Shown here: in pieces, positions 29,027 to 37,901 of the stretch | How positions within the stretch are numbered: the stretch's first letter is position 1 | How the letters are laid out: each line of letters begins with the position of its first letter | NCBI GenBank assembly: GCA_021818505.1 | Contig: JAKADX010000003.1 | Location: forward strand, 119,705-183,704 | Direction: 5' to 3' | From: Pseudomonadota bacterium | GTDB taxonomy: Bacteria > Pseudomonadota > Alphaproteobacteria > Acetobacterales > Acetobacteraceae | Length of the DNA stretch: 64,000 nt | The notes under the pieces: generated by a model | Databases searched by the model: none | What the model was told of the DNA's origin: nothing | Seen by the model: only the letters and a program-made list of their open reading frames with translations | Program-made: the position numbers and the translations under genes

Positions 29027-30040
29027 TCAGCCGCGACGCACCGACACCGCGCGCAACGCCAGTGTCAGGACCGCAGTCCGGCAGATCGTCTCTGCCGGCG
29101 CACCGGTCCGTTTGCAGGCGCTCTCGTCCCGCCAGAGCGTTGCCGCGACCGCCGCCAACCGCGCGGCCGGCCACAGCCGCAGCGCGGCCACGAAGTCGGG
29201 CTCACGGCGGAAGAACAGCGGCGGACGCACCGATTTGACGGCCTCAGCCGGGGTCGCGCCACCGTCCATCACGATCCGAGCACGATACAGCCGCTGCGCA
29301 TGGCCCAGCGCCGACCGCAGTACCGCAACCGGCGTCGCGCCTTCCGCCAGAGCAAGGCCCAGCGCCCGATCAGCCCGCGCCACGTCGCCGGCAGTGGCAG
29401 CAAACAGCGCATCCTCCAGCGATACCGCCGCCACATCCCCCACGCAGGCCGCCACGGCGTCGAGATCAGCAGTGCCATTCGCGCCGACGAACAATGCGAG
29501 CTTCTCGATCTCGCTGCGCGTTGCCGTGAGGTCGCCACCGAGCCGCGCCTCAAGCCATGCGAGCGCCGCCGCATCCGCCGTCACACCGTGCTCGCGCAGA
29601 CCATCGCGGATCACCCGCGCCAATGACGTGCCCTCCGCCGCGTAACAACCGATCGCCACGGCATCGGGCGCCCGTTCGAAGGCCGTGCGGAGGCGCGACC
29701 GCGACGGCAATCCCGCCGCCTCGACCACCAGGAAGGCCGGGCCGGAGCCGGCAAGAGCCGCTTCGATGTCGGCAGTCCAAGCGTCGGTCGCCTCCCGCAC
29801 CCGCACCACGCGTCGCCCGCCGGACAGAGGCAATGCGGCCATTTCCTCGGCAACCTGCCCGCGCGCCTCACGCGCGAGGTCAACGACCCGGAACGGGTCC
29901 GCGACCTCTCCCGCGATCAGCCGCACGAGTTGTGCCGCCCGATCGGCGATCAGTCCCGCATCCTCGCCGTACAACAGCACAGCCCGCGCCGACCCGGGAT
30001 CCTTCAGGAACGCCTCGACCCGGCGCGGCTCCAGCTTCAC
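29027..30040 (-). CDS. holA: DNA polymerase III delta subunit HolA
   Basis: 337 residues. The delta subunit opens the sliding clamp during loading. The N-terminal LLYGEDAGLIADRAAQLV and central DLTATRSEIEKLALF segments are the recognisable conserved stretches, together with the overall length. It is the last gene of the DUF3576-leuS-lptE-holA operon, an order common in Alphaproteobacteria and usually found next to parB, as here. Confidence 0.94.
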   Translation of the reverse strand: MKLEPRRVEAFLKDPGSARAVLLYGEDAGLIADRAAQLVRLIAGEVADPFRVVDLAREARGQVAEEMAALPLSGGRRVVRVREATDAWTADIEAALAGSGPAFLVVEAAGLPSRSRLRTAFERAPDAVAIGCYAAEGTSLARVIRDGLREHGVTADAAALAWLEARLGGDLTATRSEIEKLALFVGANGTADLDAVAACVGDVAAVSLEDALFAATAGDVARADRALGLALAEGATPVAVLRSALGHAQRLYRARIVMDGGATPAEAVKSVRPPLFFRREPDFVAALRLWPAARLAAVAATLWRDESACKRTGAPAETICRTAVLTLALRAVSVRRG

Positions 30041-30045
30041 GCCGC

Positions 30046-30591
30046 TCAGCGCACCGCCAACGCAGCCTGGCGATCGAAATAGACCGCCAATTGCTGCGCG
30101 ATTTCATCGGCGACCGCCTGGGCAATGCGCCTCTGCACCACCTCGGCCTCCAGGTCCGCCGCGAAAATCTGCTGATCGAACAGGTTCAATCCGTCCACCG
30201 ACCTTGCCGTGCCGCTGGTCAACGTGGTCCGCCCGGGATCTTCCGCGATGAGCTGGTACTTGGCCGTCCCGATCATGCGGAAGCGGACGTTGGAGGTATC
30301 CTGCTGCACGCCGATCACGTCGTTCGAGATGGCAAACGTGACCGCGAGGTCGTAGCGGTGCGCCGACGCCAGACCATTCCGCTCGAAGCGCTCCTGCAAC
30401 GCAAGGCGCAGCAACTGGCCCGTACGCTCCGGGATCAGCCCGACCGAGATTTCCGACAGGCCCTTCGCGGCTGGCCCGGCCTCCCCGCCCGGCGCGGCGG
30501 CATACATCGGGTGTAGTCCGCACCCCCCGAGCAACAGTGCGGCGATCAGCAGAACCAGACTCCACCGGCGATTGCACGGAACCCGGTCCAT
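30046..30591 (-). CDS. lptE: LPS-assembly lipoprotein LptE
   Basis: 181 residues from MDRVPC. A lipoprotein signal peptide ends in the lipobox LLGGC (Cys about 24). LptE plugs the LptD barrel at the outer membrane and delivers lipopolysaccharide. The body shows the typical GLHPMYAA start and IPERTGQLLRLALQERF. Spacing to leuS and holA is 5 bp on each side, so it is co-transcribed with both. Confidence 0.93.
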   Translation of the reverse strand: MDRVPCNRRWSLVLLIAALLLGGCGLHPMYAAAPGGEAGPAAKGLSEISVGLIPERTGQLLRLALQERFERNGLASAHRYDLAVTFAISNDVIGVQQDTSNVRFRMIGTAKYQLIAEDPGRTTLTSGTARSVDGLNLFDQQIFAADLEAEVVQRRIAQAVADEIAQQLAVYFDRQAALAVR

Positions 30592-30596
30592 CCCGA

Positions 30597-33233
30597 CTAC
30601 CCCGCGACCACGAAATTCACCACCCGATCTGGCACATAGATCTGCTTGACAATGCGCCGTCCGGCAAGCACCCGCGCGACGTTCGGCTCGGCCACGGCGG
30701 CGGCAATGACCTCCGGTTCGGCCTGACCAGGCGGCAGCGCCACCGTACCGCGCAGCTTGCCCATTACCTGCACGGCGATCGTCACCGTCTCGGCAACGGT
30801 CAGCGCGGGATCGGCCTCCGGCCATGGCAACTCGACAACCAGCCGGCCGTCGGCGCCTCCCAGCCGCGCGTGCAGCTCTTCGGCCAGGTGCGGCATCATC
30901 GGCGCAATCAGGCGCGCCAGAGTCTGCATCGCTTCGTGCCGCGCCCAGTCGAGCCCGTCGGCGGCGGATGCCGCCGCTTGCTGGCGCTCGGCGTCCGCAA
31001 GCGCGTTGGCAAATTCGTGCAGGCGGGCAACCGCCACATTGAAGGCAAACCCCTCCAGCGCATCTGTCACCGCAGCAATGGTGCGGTGCGTCGCCCGCCG
31101 TAGCGCAGTCGCCGCTGGGCCAAGCGCGACCGGCAGCGGTTCTGCCGCCGCCGGTGGCAGTGCTTCGGCGAGACGGAACAGCCGCTGCGTGAAACGCCAG
31201 GCCCCGGCAACGCCTGCCTCGGTCCACTCCATGTCGCGCTCGGGTGGATTGTCGGAGAGGATAAACCACCGCGCCGTGTCGGCACCGTAGCGCGCGATGA
31301 TCGCGCCGGGATCGACGGTGTTGCGTTTGGATTTCGACATCGCCTCGACGCGCCCGACCGTCACCGACGCGCCGTTCGCCCGTTCCACGGCCGTCCCGTC
31401 TGGCCTGCACTCCACTTCCTCGGGATACAACCACCGCCCATCGCCGGCGCGATAACTCTCGTGCGTCACCATCCCCTGCGTGAACAGGCCGGCGAATGGT
31501 TCCTCAACCGCCAGATGTCCGGTGGCGGCCATCGCGCGCGTGAAAAACCGCGCATACAGCAGATGCAGAATCGCGTGTTCGATGCCGCCGATATATTGGT
31601 CCACCGGCAGCCAATGATCCGCGGCCGCCCGTGCCACCGGTTCGGCCGCGTGCGGGCTGCAAAAACGGGCAAAATACCACGAACTGTCCACGAATGTGTC
31701 GAACGTGTCGGTTTCCCGTACTGCGGCGCCCCCGCAGGCGGGGCAGGGGGTATGTTTCCACGTCGGATGGTGATCGAGCGGGTTGCCCGGCCGGTCAAAC
31801 GTCACGTCCTCCGGGAGCAGCACCGGGAGGTCGGCGGCCGGCACCGGCACGACACCGCAGGCGGGGCAATGGATGACTGGGATCGGGCAGCCCCAGTAGC
31901 GCTGCCGGCTGACCCCCCAGTCGCGCAGGCGCCAGTTCACCACACCCTCGCCCATCCCGCGCCGCGCCAGTTCCGCGATCGCCCGCGTCTTTGCCGCTTC
32001 GGCCTCCAGCCCGTCCAAGAACTCCGAATTGATGACACGTCCTGGCCCGTCATAGGCCCGTTCGCGAACAGTATAGTGCCCTGCGTCCTCGCCCGGCGGC
32101 AGCACCACCGGGCGCACCGGCAGCCCATAGGTGCGGGCGAATTCCAGGTCGCGCTGGTCGTGCGCCGGGCAGCCGAAGATCGCGCCGGTGCCGTATTCCA
32201 TCAGCACGAAATTGGCGATCCAGACCGGATAGGTCGCCTCCGGCCGGAACGGGTGCCGCACGCGCAGGCCGGTGTCGTAGCCGCGCTTGGCGGCCGCTTC
32301 GATCGTCGCTTCGCTGGTGCCCATGCGGCGGCACTCCGCAAGAAAGGCGGCGGCCTCCGGGTCGCGCGAGGCGACGCGGGCGGCGAGGGGATGTTCCGGC
32401 GCGACCGCCAGGAACGACATGCCGAACAACGTGTCCGGCCGAGTCGTATACACCTCGATCTCGGCATGGTCGTCGAGCCGCGTCTCCAGCGCGAAGCGCA
32501 GCCTGGCCCCCTCGCTGCGGCCGATCCATTTTGCCTGCATCACCCGCACCCGTTCCGGCCAGCGATCGAGATGATCGAGCGCCGCGAGCAGCTCGGGCGC
32601 ATAGCGCGTGATCCGCAGGAACCACTGCGCCAGCGATCGTTTCTCGACCAGCGCGCCGGAGCGCCAGCCGCGGCCGTCGATCACCTGCTCATTGGCGAGC
32701 ACGGTCTGATCCACCGGATCCCAGTTCACCCAGCTCTCACGCCGCTCGACCAACCCGGCCCGGAGCAGGTCGAGAAACAGCTTCTGCTGCTGACCGTAAT
32801 AGGCTGGCTCGCAGGTCGCGAACTCACGCCGCCAGTCGAGCGACAGGCCCATGCGCTGCAGCTCGGCACGCATCGCCGCGATGTTGTCGGCGGTCCATTT
32901 CGCCGGATGGATGCCCCTCTCGCGCGCCGCATTCTCCGCCGGCAGCCCGAATGCGTCCCAGCCCATCGGGTGCAGAACGCAAAATCCGCGCGCCCGCTTA
33001 TAGCGCGCCACGACGTCGCCGAGCGTGTAGTTGCGTACATGGCCCATGTGGATCTTCCCGCTCGGGTACGGGAACATCTCGAGTACGTAGTATTTCGGCC
33101 GCGCATCGGACGGCGTGTCGCCCACTGCGAAACAGTCCCGCTCCGCCCACGCGCGCTGCCAACGCGGCTCGGCGCTCCGAAAGTCATAGGCTGGCGGGTC
33201 GTTGCGGGTGGGCTGGTCGGCGGCGGGTGACAT
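30597..33233 (-). CDS. leuS: Leucyl-tRNA synthetase
   Basis: 878 residues, the normal bacterial length. The class I HIGH motif is HMGH in [15 protein letters not shown], and the KMSKS-type loop reads [11 protein letters not shown]. The zinc-ribbon cysteines ([15 protein letters not shown]) and the editing-domain region (TTRPDTLFG) are present. No missing catalytic residue was noticed. It is upstream of lptE in the conserved operon, and 81 bp downstream of the DUF3576 lipoprotein. Confidence 0.97.
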   Translation of the reverse strand: MSPAADQPTRNDPPAYDFRSAEPRWQRAWAERDCFAVGDTPSDARPKYYVLEMFPYPSGKIHMGHVRNYTLGDVVARYKRARGFCVLHPMGWDAFGLPAENAARERGIHPAKWTADNIAAMRAELQRMGLSLDWRREFATCEPAYYGQQQKLFLDLLRAGLVERRESWVNWDPVDQTVLANEQVIDGRGWRSGALVEKRSLAQWFLRITRYAPELLAALDHLDRWPERVRVMQAKWIGRSEGARLRFALETRLDDHAEIEVYTTRPDTLFGMSFLAVAPEHPLAARVASRDPEAAAFLAECRRMGTSEATIEAAAKRGYDTGLRVRHPFRPEATYPVWIANFVLMEYGTGAIFGCPAHDQRDLEFARTYGLPVRPVVLPPGEDAGHYTVRERAYDGPGRVINSEFLDGLEAEAAKTRAIAELARRGMGEGVVNWRLRDWGVSRQRYWGCPIPVIHCPACGVVPVPAADLPVLLPEDVTFDRPGNPLDHHPTWKHTPCPACGGAAVRETDTFDTFVDSSWYFARFCSPHAAEPVARAAADHWLPVDQYIGGIEHAILHLLYARFFTRAMAATGHLAVEEPFAGLFTQGMVTHESYRAGDGRWLYPEEVECRPDGTAVERANGASVTVGRVEAMSKSKRNTVDPGAIIARYGADTARWFILSDNPPERDMEWTEAGVAGAWRFTQRLFRLAEALPPAAAEPLPVALGPAATALRRATHRTIAAVTDALEGFAFNVAVARLHEFANALADAERQQAAASAADGLDWARHEAMQTLARLIAPMMPHLAEELHARLGGADGRLVVELPWPEADPALTVAETVTIAVQVMGKLRGTVALPPGQAEPEVIAAAVAEPNVARVLAGRRIVKQIYVPDRVVNFVVAG

Positions 33234-33314
33234 CGGTGCGGCTGTTCTCGGCTGCGCTGCGGCCCTGTATCGGTCAGAACCGAGCCGCCCGCAACGGCCA
33301 GTCCCGCGCCGCGA

Positions 33315-33908
33315 CTAGTTGGACGCGGATTGCGCGCGCAATTCGCGCGCTTTGGCGAGAACCTTGTTCTCGATATCCGTGGCGGTCCCCGCGGCGACCG
33401 GCGCGTCGACCCAGGTGCCGCCCTGCTGCACCTGACGGAAGATGGAAATCTTGATGCCGTCGGCCCGCAACTGCCGGCCGAGGATATACGCATTGGCCTT
33501 GAACCGCTCGCCGTTCGCCGCCGGAGGCGTGTACCAGTCAGTGATGATGACCCCTCCGAACGGGTCGGCCGACGCAAGCGGCATGAACGACAGCGTGTCC
33601 AACGCTCCTCGCCACAGATAGGCATTCACGCCGATGCCCTGCGTGTCGCTGGCCGACGCGCGGCTGCCGCTTCCGATGTTGAACAGCGACCCGTTGCCGC
33701 TGACCATCTTGCTTTCCGAGGTTTCCCACGGCGCCTTGGTCGTCAGATCGCGCACGGAGCCCTCCGGCGGCGGTCCGCCGCCACATCCGGCTACTGCGAC
33801 GGAAGCGACGGCTAGCAGGATGCAGGTGCCGACGCCCCTCACCCCGCGTTCCGTGGTTCCCGCCGGGTCGAACCAGCTCCTGCGCCTCATGTATCCTCGG
33901 TACCGCAA
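33315..33908 (-). CDS. DUF3576 lipoprotein
   Basis: 197 residues from 33908, or 191 if the second ATG at 33890 is used. The N terminus has a signal ending in a lipobox-like VAVAGC. The DUF3576 signature is clear: GIGVNAYLWRGALDTLSFMPLASADPFGGVIITDWY, then RFKANAYILGRQLRADGIKISIF (positions about 90-155). Function is unknown; the family is confined to Alphaproteobacteria and usually precedes leuS, as here. Confidence 0.9.
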   Translation of the reverse strand: MRYRGYMRRRSWFDPAGTTERGVRGVGTCILLAVASVAVAGCGGGPPPEGSVRDLTTKAPWETSESKMVSGNGSLFNIGSGSRASASDTQGIGVNAYLWRGALDTLSFMPLASADPFGGVIITDWYTPPAANGERFKANAYILGRQLRADGIKISIFRQVQQGGTWVDAPVAAGTATDIENKVLAKARELRAQSASN

Positions 33909-33961
33909 ATTATCCTGCCTTTTACGTCACGGCGCCGGTAAGGCCAAGTCTCGGCCGGCGC

Positions 33962-33995
33962 AAAAGAAAACGGGCGGGGGTCGCCCCCGCCCGTT
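33962..33995 (-). terminator. Rho-independent terminator of the first porin gene
   Basis: A perfect 12-bp stem AACGGGCGGGGG / CCCCCGCCCGTT with a 3-nt loop occupies 33969-33995. On the minus strand it is followed by a T-rich tail (TTTTCTTTT, complement of 33962-33970). It lies 27 bp past the stop codon of the porin at 34022, in the right orientation to end that transcript before DUF3576. Confidence 0.93.
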
Positions 33996-34021
33996 CCGGT
34001 AAGCCGTATCGTGGGATCCCG

Positions 34022-35299
34022 TTACCAGGTGAAGAACGTGCCCAGGCCGATGCCGCCCGGATATTGCCGGACCTTGCCGTTGCCGACGGCCGGGTCGTCG
34101 AACCGAGCGGTGTAAGCGTCGAAATACGCAACCACGCCGGGTCCAACCGTGTAGGCTGCGCCGAGGCCGGGGCCGGAGATCGCACCGATCTTGCCTGGCG
34201 TCCCGCCGAAGTCGGCCAGATCGTAGTCCGCGTAGTAGTACACCGCGCCAACCTTGAACGGTCCGGTCTGGTAGCCAATGCCGACAGTCGCCGCATTGCT
34301 CCCCTTCGCGCCGGTCGGCAGCGGACCGTCGGGGTTGCCGTTATCGACCAGGTTGACGTTGAACCTGCCGGTCTGGCCCTGCGCTTCGAACTCGAAGCCG
34401 GCATAGGTGACCTGGAAGCCGACGTTGCCGAAGCTGACGTTCTGGGCGATCGTGGCGCCACCGGCGCTTTCGGCGCCCGCGAACACGTACGCGCCGGACG
34501 CCTTGAAGCCCAGTGCGCCGAACGTCCCGGCGTATTTCAGCAGCATTTCGACCCGGTTCCGGCTAAACAGCCCTGTGCCGCCGGGAGGCTGATTCAGCGT
34601 CAGGTCGCCGGCCCAGTTCTGCGCCACCGCCGTCGGCTGGAACGAGATCGCGCCGGTAAAGCCGCTGAAGGTCGGGGTCGTGTACACGACCTTCTGCTGG
34701 GTGACATAGTTGTCGTAGGCGTCACCCATCACCCAGGGGATGTACGGATTGGTCGAATACCACCCGAAGAAGATACCCTCGCCGAAGTCATCCGCCTGAC
34801 CAACCGCGTTGGCAGTCAGCGCGCCGGATGCCATGCCGAACTGGATCTTGCCGAAGACCGGGCTGGACACGTACGTCCAGGCCTGATGGTAGAACGGCAG
34901 CGGCGAGTTGGCATTACCGCCATTGCCGCCCCCCTGCACGGTACTGGTTTCCCGGATTTCCGCCTGCGCGCCGAAGTGCACACCGCTCGGCGAGGCATAG
35001 TCAAAGCCCGGGTACAGGAAGAAATACGACATGAACTGCGGCTGCGGCGCCAGCTTCCAACCCGGCGTCCCGGACGGCTGCGTCGTGAACCACAGGGCAG
35101 AGAACGTGCGCCCGCCAAGGTTGACCTGCACCGAGCCCGGCGCCGCACCGTTCAGCGAAGGACCGTTGTAGCCCGCCAGATCGGTCTCGGTCGTCACCGG
35201 GAACACCGCCGCCGGCTGGTCCTCGGCGCGGGCCGGCGTCGCCGACACCATGGCCGTCACCGCCCCCAGGGCGACTCCGGCCAGAAGAAGATTCCGCAT
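34022..35299 (-). CDS. Outer-membrane porin, tandem copy 1
   Basis: 425 residues with a signal peptide (NLLLAGVALGAVTAMV, ATPARA cleavage site). The mature protein alternates short hydrophobic and polar stretches, has glycine/aromatic-rich beta-strand patterns, and ends in an aromatic residue (GTFFTW), as expected for a 16-18 strand porin inserted by BamA. A strong Shine-Dalgarno GAGGAGG precedes the ATG. It is closely similar to the gene at 35636 along its whole length, so the two are recent tandem duplicates. Substrate unknown. Confidence 0.88.
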   Translation of the reverse strand: MRNLLLAGVALGAVTAMVSATPARAEDQPAAVFPVTTETDLAGYNGPSLNGAAPGSVQVNLGGRTFSALWFTTQPSGTPGWKLAPQPQFMSYFFLYPGFDYASPSGVHFGAQAEIRETSTVQGGGNGGNANSPLPFYHQAWTYVSSPVFGKIQFGMASGALTANAVGQADDFGEGIFFGWYSTNPYIPWVMGDAYDNYVTQQKVVYTTPTFSGFTGAISFQPTAVAQNWAGDLTLNQPPGGTGLFSRNRVEMLLKYAGTFGALGFKASGAYVFAGAESAGGATIAQNVSFGNVGFQVTYAGFEFEAQGQTGRFNVNLVDNGNPDGPLPTGAKGSNAATVGIGYQTGPFKVGAVYYYADYDLADFGGTPGKIGAISGPGLGAAYTVGPGVVAYFDAYTARFDDPAVGNGKVRQYPGGIGLGTFFTW

Positions 35300-35635
35300 T
35301 CACTCCTCCTCGTTGTCATCGCGCCGGTAACACCGGCGTTGTCGGAGGCTGGCGCCGCGCTCCCGACCTCGCGCCCCTGGGGCACGTGATCACGGATGCG
35401 TGACATAGCGTCCTATGTGATTAATGAAGCGCTGTTCGTGAACTGGCAATGCACACCCGATCGGAAGGGTGGCATTCTCGGAACACTGTCGCGTACATGC
35501 CACATGCCCCGTCGCGCTGCGCTGCGCGCGGGGTGGTCGAAGCCGCCATCCGCGGGGGCGTCGCGCCCCCGGCCGTCCTGGAGTGGTCCGCCGACGGGAC
35601 GCCGCTGCCGCGGCGCCCCGCTCAGCCGGAAGACG
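35300..35635. other. 336-bp non-coding gap between the two porin genes (leader and upstream region of porin 1)
   Basis: No gene is visible. It holds three small inverted repeats. A CGCCGGT/ACCGGCG hairpin with a 3-nt loop (35322-35338) sits just upstream of the porin-1 Shine-Dalgarno. An ACATAG/CTATGT repeat lies at 35403-35418. A CGGGGGCG/CGCCCCCG hairpin lies at 35553-35571, downstream of porin 2 and without a T tract. The promoter of porin 1 must lie here, but I cannot place its -10 and -35 with confidence. Confidence 0.7.
35403..35418. promoter_or_regulatory. Possible operator upstream of porin 1
   Basis: The inverted repeat ACATAG-CGTC-CTATGT is perfect over 6 bp per arm and about 105 bp upstream of the porin-1 start codon. 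This stretch is visibly richer in A and T than its surroundings, as promoters in this genome tend to be. No regulator is assigned. Confidence 0.35.
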
Positions 35636-36928
35636 TCACCAGGTGAAGAACGTGCCTATGCCGATGCCGCCCGGATATTGCCGGACCTTGCCGTTGCCGA
35701 CCTCCGGGTTGTCGAAGCGGGCGTAGTAGCTGTCGAAATACGCGACCACGCCGGGTCCAACCGTGTAGGCTGCGCCGAAGCCGGGGCCGGAGATCGCGCC
35801 GATCCGACCCGGCGTCCCGCCGAAGTCGGCCAGATCGTAGTCCGCGTAGTAGTACACGGCGCCGAGCTTGACCGGCCCGGTAGAGTAGCCGAAGCCAAGC
35901 GTGGCGGCCGTGCTCCCCTTTGCGCCCAGCGGCAGGGGACCGTCGGGGTTGCCATTGTCGGCCAGGTTGACGTTGAACTTGCCGGTCTGGCCCTGTGCTT
36001 CGAATTCGAAGCCGGCGTAGGTAACCTGGAAGCCGACGTTGCCGAAGCTCACATCCTGCGCCACCGCAGTGCCGCCCGCCCGGTCGGCACCGGCGAACAC
36101 GTAGCCGCCGGCCGCCTTCAGACCCAGCGCGCCAAACGTGTTGGCGTATTTGAGCACCATTTCCACGCGGTTCCGGCTCAACAGCCCGCAGGCGGAACCT
36201 GCCAGGCAGTCCGGGTTGATGCCGAGCGTAGTATTGCCCGCCCAAGTCTGTGCCACCGCGTTCGGCTGGAACGACACCGCCGCGGTGAAACCGCTGAAGG
36301 TCGGGCTCGTGTACACGACCTTTTGCTGGGTCACGTAGTTGTCGTAGGCGTCGCCCATGACCCAGGGGATGTACGGATTGGTCGAATACCAGCCGAAGAA
36401 CAGGCCTTCGCCGAAGTCATCCGCCTGGCCGACGGCATTGGCTGTCAACGCGCCCGACGCCATACCGAACTGCACCTTGCCGTACACCGGGCTCGACACA
36501 TACGTCCAGGCCTGATGGAAGAACGGCAGCGGCGAGTTGATGTTGCCGCCGGTGCCGCCACCCTGCACGGCACTGGTTTCGCGGATTTCCGCCTGGGCGC
36601 CGAAATGGACTCCACTTGGCGAGGAGTAATCGAAGCCCGGATATAGGAAGAAGTACGACATGAACTGCGGCTGCGGCGCCTGCCTCCATCCGGGCGTACC
36701 GGACGGCTGCGTCGTGAACCACAGGGCCGAGAACGTGCGCCCACCGAGATTGACCTGCACCGAGCCCGGCGCCGCGCCGTTCAGCGACGGGCCGTTGTAG
36801 CCGGCCAGGTCGGTTTCGGTCGTCACCGGGAACACCGCAGCGGGCTGATCGTCCGCGCGGGCCGGTGTCGCCGACACCATGGCCGTCACCGCCCCCAGGG
36901 CGACTCCGGCCAAAAGAAGCTTCCGCAT
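35636..36928 (-). CDS. Outer-membrane porin, tandem copy 2
   Basis: 430 residues from MRKLLLAG, chosen because AAGGAG lies just upstream and the signal peptide aligns with copy 1. Signal peptide, the segment SYFFLYPGFDY, the QADDFGEG loop and the terminal GTFFTW are shared with copy 1. The main difference is a loop containing a Cys pair (DCLAGSACGLLSR, about residues 240-252) that copy 1 lacks; it could form a disulfide in an external loop. It is preceded by an AT-rich 382-bp non-coding region. Confidence 0.88.
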   Translation of the reverse strand: MRKLLLAGVALGAVTAMVSATPARADDQPAAVFPVTTETDLAGYNGPSLNGAAPGSVQVNLGGRTFSALWFTTQPSGTPGWRQAPQPQFMSYFFLYPGFDYSSPSGVHFGAQAEIRETSAVQGGGTGGNINSPLPFFHQAWTYVSSPVYGKVQFGMASGALTANAVGQADDFGEGLFFGWYSTNPYIPWVMGDAYDNYVTQQKVVYTSPTFSGFTAAVSFQPNAVAQTWAGNTTLGINPDCLAGSACGLLSRNRVEMVLKYANTFGALGLKAAGGYVFAGADRAGGTAVAQDVSFGNVGFQVTYAGFEFEAQGQTGKFNVNLADNGNPDGPLPLGAKGSTAATLGFGYSTGPVKLGAVYYYADYDLADFGGTPGRIGAISGPGFGAAYTVGPGVVAYFDSYYARFDNPEVGNGKVRQYPGGIGIGTFFTW

Positions 36929-37131
36929 CCCTTGCTCCTTGTCATTGTATGCAATCGGGCGCCCCCGATGCATGTATCCGTTGCTATCGACTCTAAACAT
37001 CGTGATATAAACCGTAGTTTAGACTCTTAATTCCGCTCCATACTGATGACCCTTGTCTGTCCCGAAAATCACTGAACCGCAATAAGCCGACCGTCACGAA
37101 CCTGTGATTTGTTGCGCGATTGTCGCTCGCA

Positions 37132-37147
37132 GTGGTACCGGTACCAC
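37132..37147. promoter_or_regulatory. 16-bp perfect palindrome, likely operator
   Basis: GTGGTACCGGTACCAC is a perfect palindrome with a central CG. CG-centred palindromes of this length are typical operators of LacI/GalR-type regulators, though other families are possible. It is about 204 bp upstream of the porin-2 start codon. No LacI-type gene is in the window. Confidence 0.5.
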
Positions 37148-37201
37148 GTTTACTCTACGTTCTTGTTGTGTCTATTGCCGTTACATGTTCTTGGCATTAC
37201 T

Positions 37202-37235
37202 AACATCTCATTTATTGTTCACTACATGAGATGTT
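37202..37235. repeat. Inverted repeat with 10-bp arms
   Basis: AACATCTCAT and ATGAGATGTT are exact reverse complements separated by 14 bases. It could be an RNA stem within a small transcript or a protein-binding site. It lies about 30 bp upstream of the orphan terminator at 37264. Confidence 0.6.
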
Positions 37236-37263
37236 TCCCGTATTTTCGAGGTCGTTCGCCACC

Positions 37264-37288
37264 CGCGCGACGCCCGCGCGTTTTTTTT
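37264..37288 (+). terminator. Plus-strand Rho-independent terminator with no assigned gene
   Basis: A CGCGCG stem (37264-37269 with 37275-37280, 5-nt loop) is followed directly by eight T residues (37281-37288). The T run exists only for plus-strand transcription. No plus-strand gene ends here, and both flanking genes are on the minus strand. Confidence 0.7.
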
Positions 37289-37310
37289 CTTGGCTCCGTC
37301 TCGTGCGTGC

Positions 37311-37901
37311 TTACAGAAGCGCAGAAATCGCGCCCGCGCCCCGGCACAGGGCGCGCGGCAAGCGCCAAACCGTCGTCCCGTCGACGCCGCCGAGCGCGGC
37401 CGCCCCGCCGCCGCGCCGTGCCGCAAGTCCCCAGGCAGCGGGCCCGAGCGCCCGAGCGCCCGAATGGCTCGCGGTGGCGAAGACCGGCGAGAGGAAGACC
37501 AGCGCGGCACCGGCACGACGGGCGCGGATCAGGTCCGCCGGCCCGTGCGCCGAGGACGTGAGCGCACGCAGATGCCGCGCGGCACCGGACGGGCGACGGC
37601 CCGCCCGCAGGTGCAGCCCGGCATGCAGCGCCGCGGCCAGCCGCCAGTCGCCCGTCACCGACAACGCGATCCGCCGGGACCGGCACAGCGCGGCGATCCG
37701 TCGCCCCAGCTCGGCGCGGTCGGTCCGATCATCATCGCGCAGCACGACGCCGGCCACCCCCGGCGGCAGGCAGCGCACGACCGCCACCGGGTCGGACACC
37801 CGCGCCGTATCGGTGAACAGCCACAGCACCGCCATGTGCTGGCCCTGGCGGCGCCGCCGTGCCTTGACCGCGCGCGCCCAGCCGACCAGCCTCGAATCCA
37901 T
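37311..37901 (-). CDS. ThiE/TenI-like (thiamine phosphate synthase fold) protein, divergent
   Basis: 196 residues from the ATG at 37901, or 174 from an internal ATG at 37835 (MAVLWLF). The beta/alpha-barrel pattern of thiamine-phosphate synthase is recognisable: LWLFTDTARVSDPVAVV, VAGVVLRDD, RIALSVTG, LTSSAHGPADLIRARRAGAALVFLSPVF. The last, with SPVFxTxSH, is the best match. Classic phosphate and pyrimidine contacts are not all evident, so it may not make thiamine phosphate. If the long start is right, its start codon overlaps that of the divergent YggS gene. Confidence 0.7.
   Translation of the reverse strand: MDSRLVGWARAVKARRRRQGQHMAVLWLFTDTARVSDPVAVVRCLPPGVAGVVLRDDDRTDRAELGRRIAALCRSRRIALSVTGDWRLAAALHAGLHLRAGRRPSGAARHLRALTSSAHGPADLIRARRAGAALVFLSPVFATASHSGARALGPAAWGLAARRGGGAAALGGVDGTTVWRLPRALCRGAGAISALL

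Larger units (their letters stand above)
36929..37310. other. 382-bp AT-richer non-coding island with several palindromes
   Basis: This stretch departs sharply from the GC-rich background, from about 36930 to 37260. It contains a TCTAAAC/GTTTAGA repeat (36992-37023), a 16-bp palindrome (37132-37147), a 10-bp-arm inverted repeat (37202-37235) and a plus-strand terminator (37264-37288). It lies upstream of porin 2 and downstream of the ThiE-like gene, so it should hold the porin-2 promoter and perhaps an independent small plus-strand transcript. A 150-codon plus-strand reading here is not credible as protein. Confidence 0.65.

Noticed and set aside
35385..35396. CACGTG cores elsewhere (for example 35383, 48309, 62996) as extra parS sites
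   Set aside because: Flanks lack the GTTTC/GAAAC arms; only 26737 and 1451 keep an arm.
35553..35571. GC-rich hairpin downstream of porin 2 as a terminator
   Set aside because: A perfect 8-bp stem, but no T run follows on the minus strand.
37109..37561. 150-codon plus-strand open frame starting in the AT-rich island
   Set aside because: Hydrophobic start followed by Arg/Pro-rich shadow of the ThiE-like gene, crossing a strong terminator; no homology recognised.
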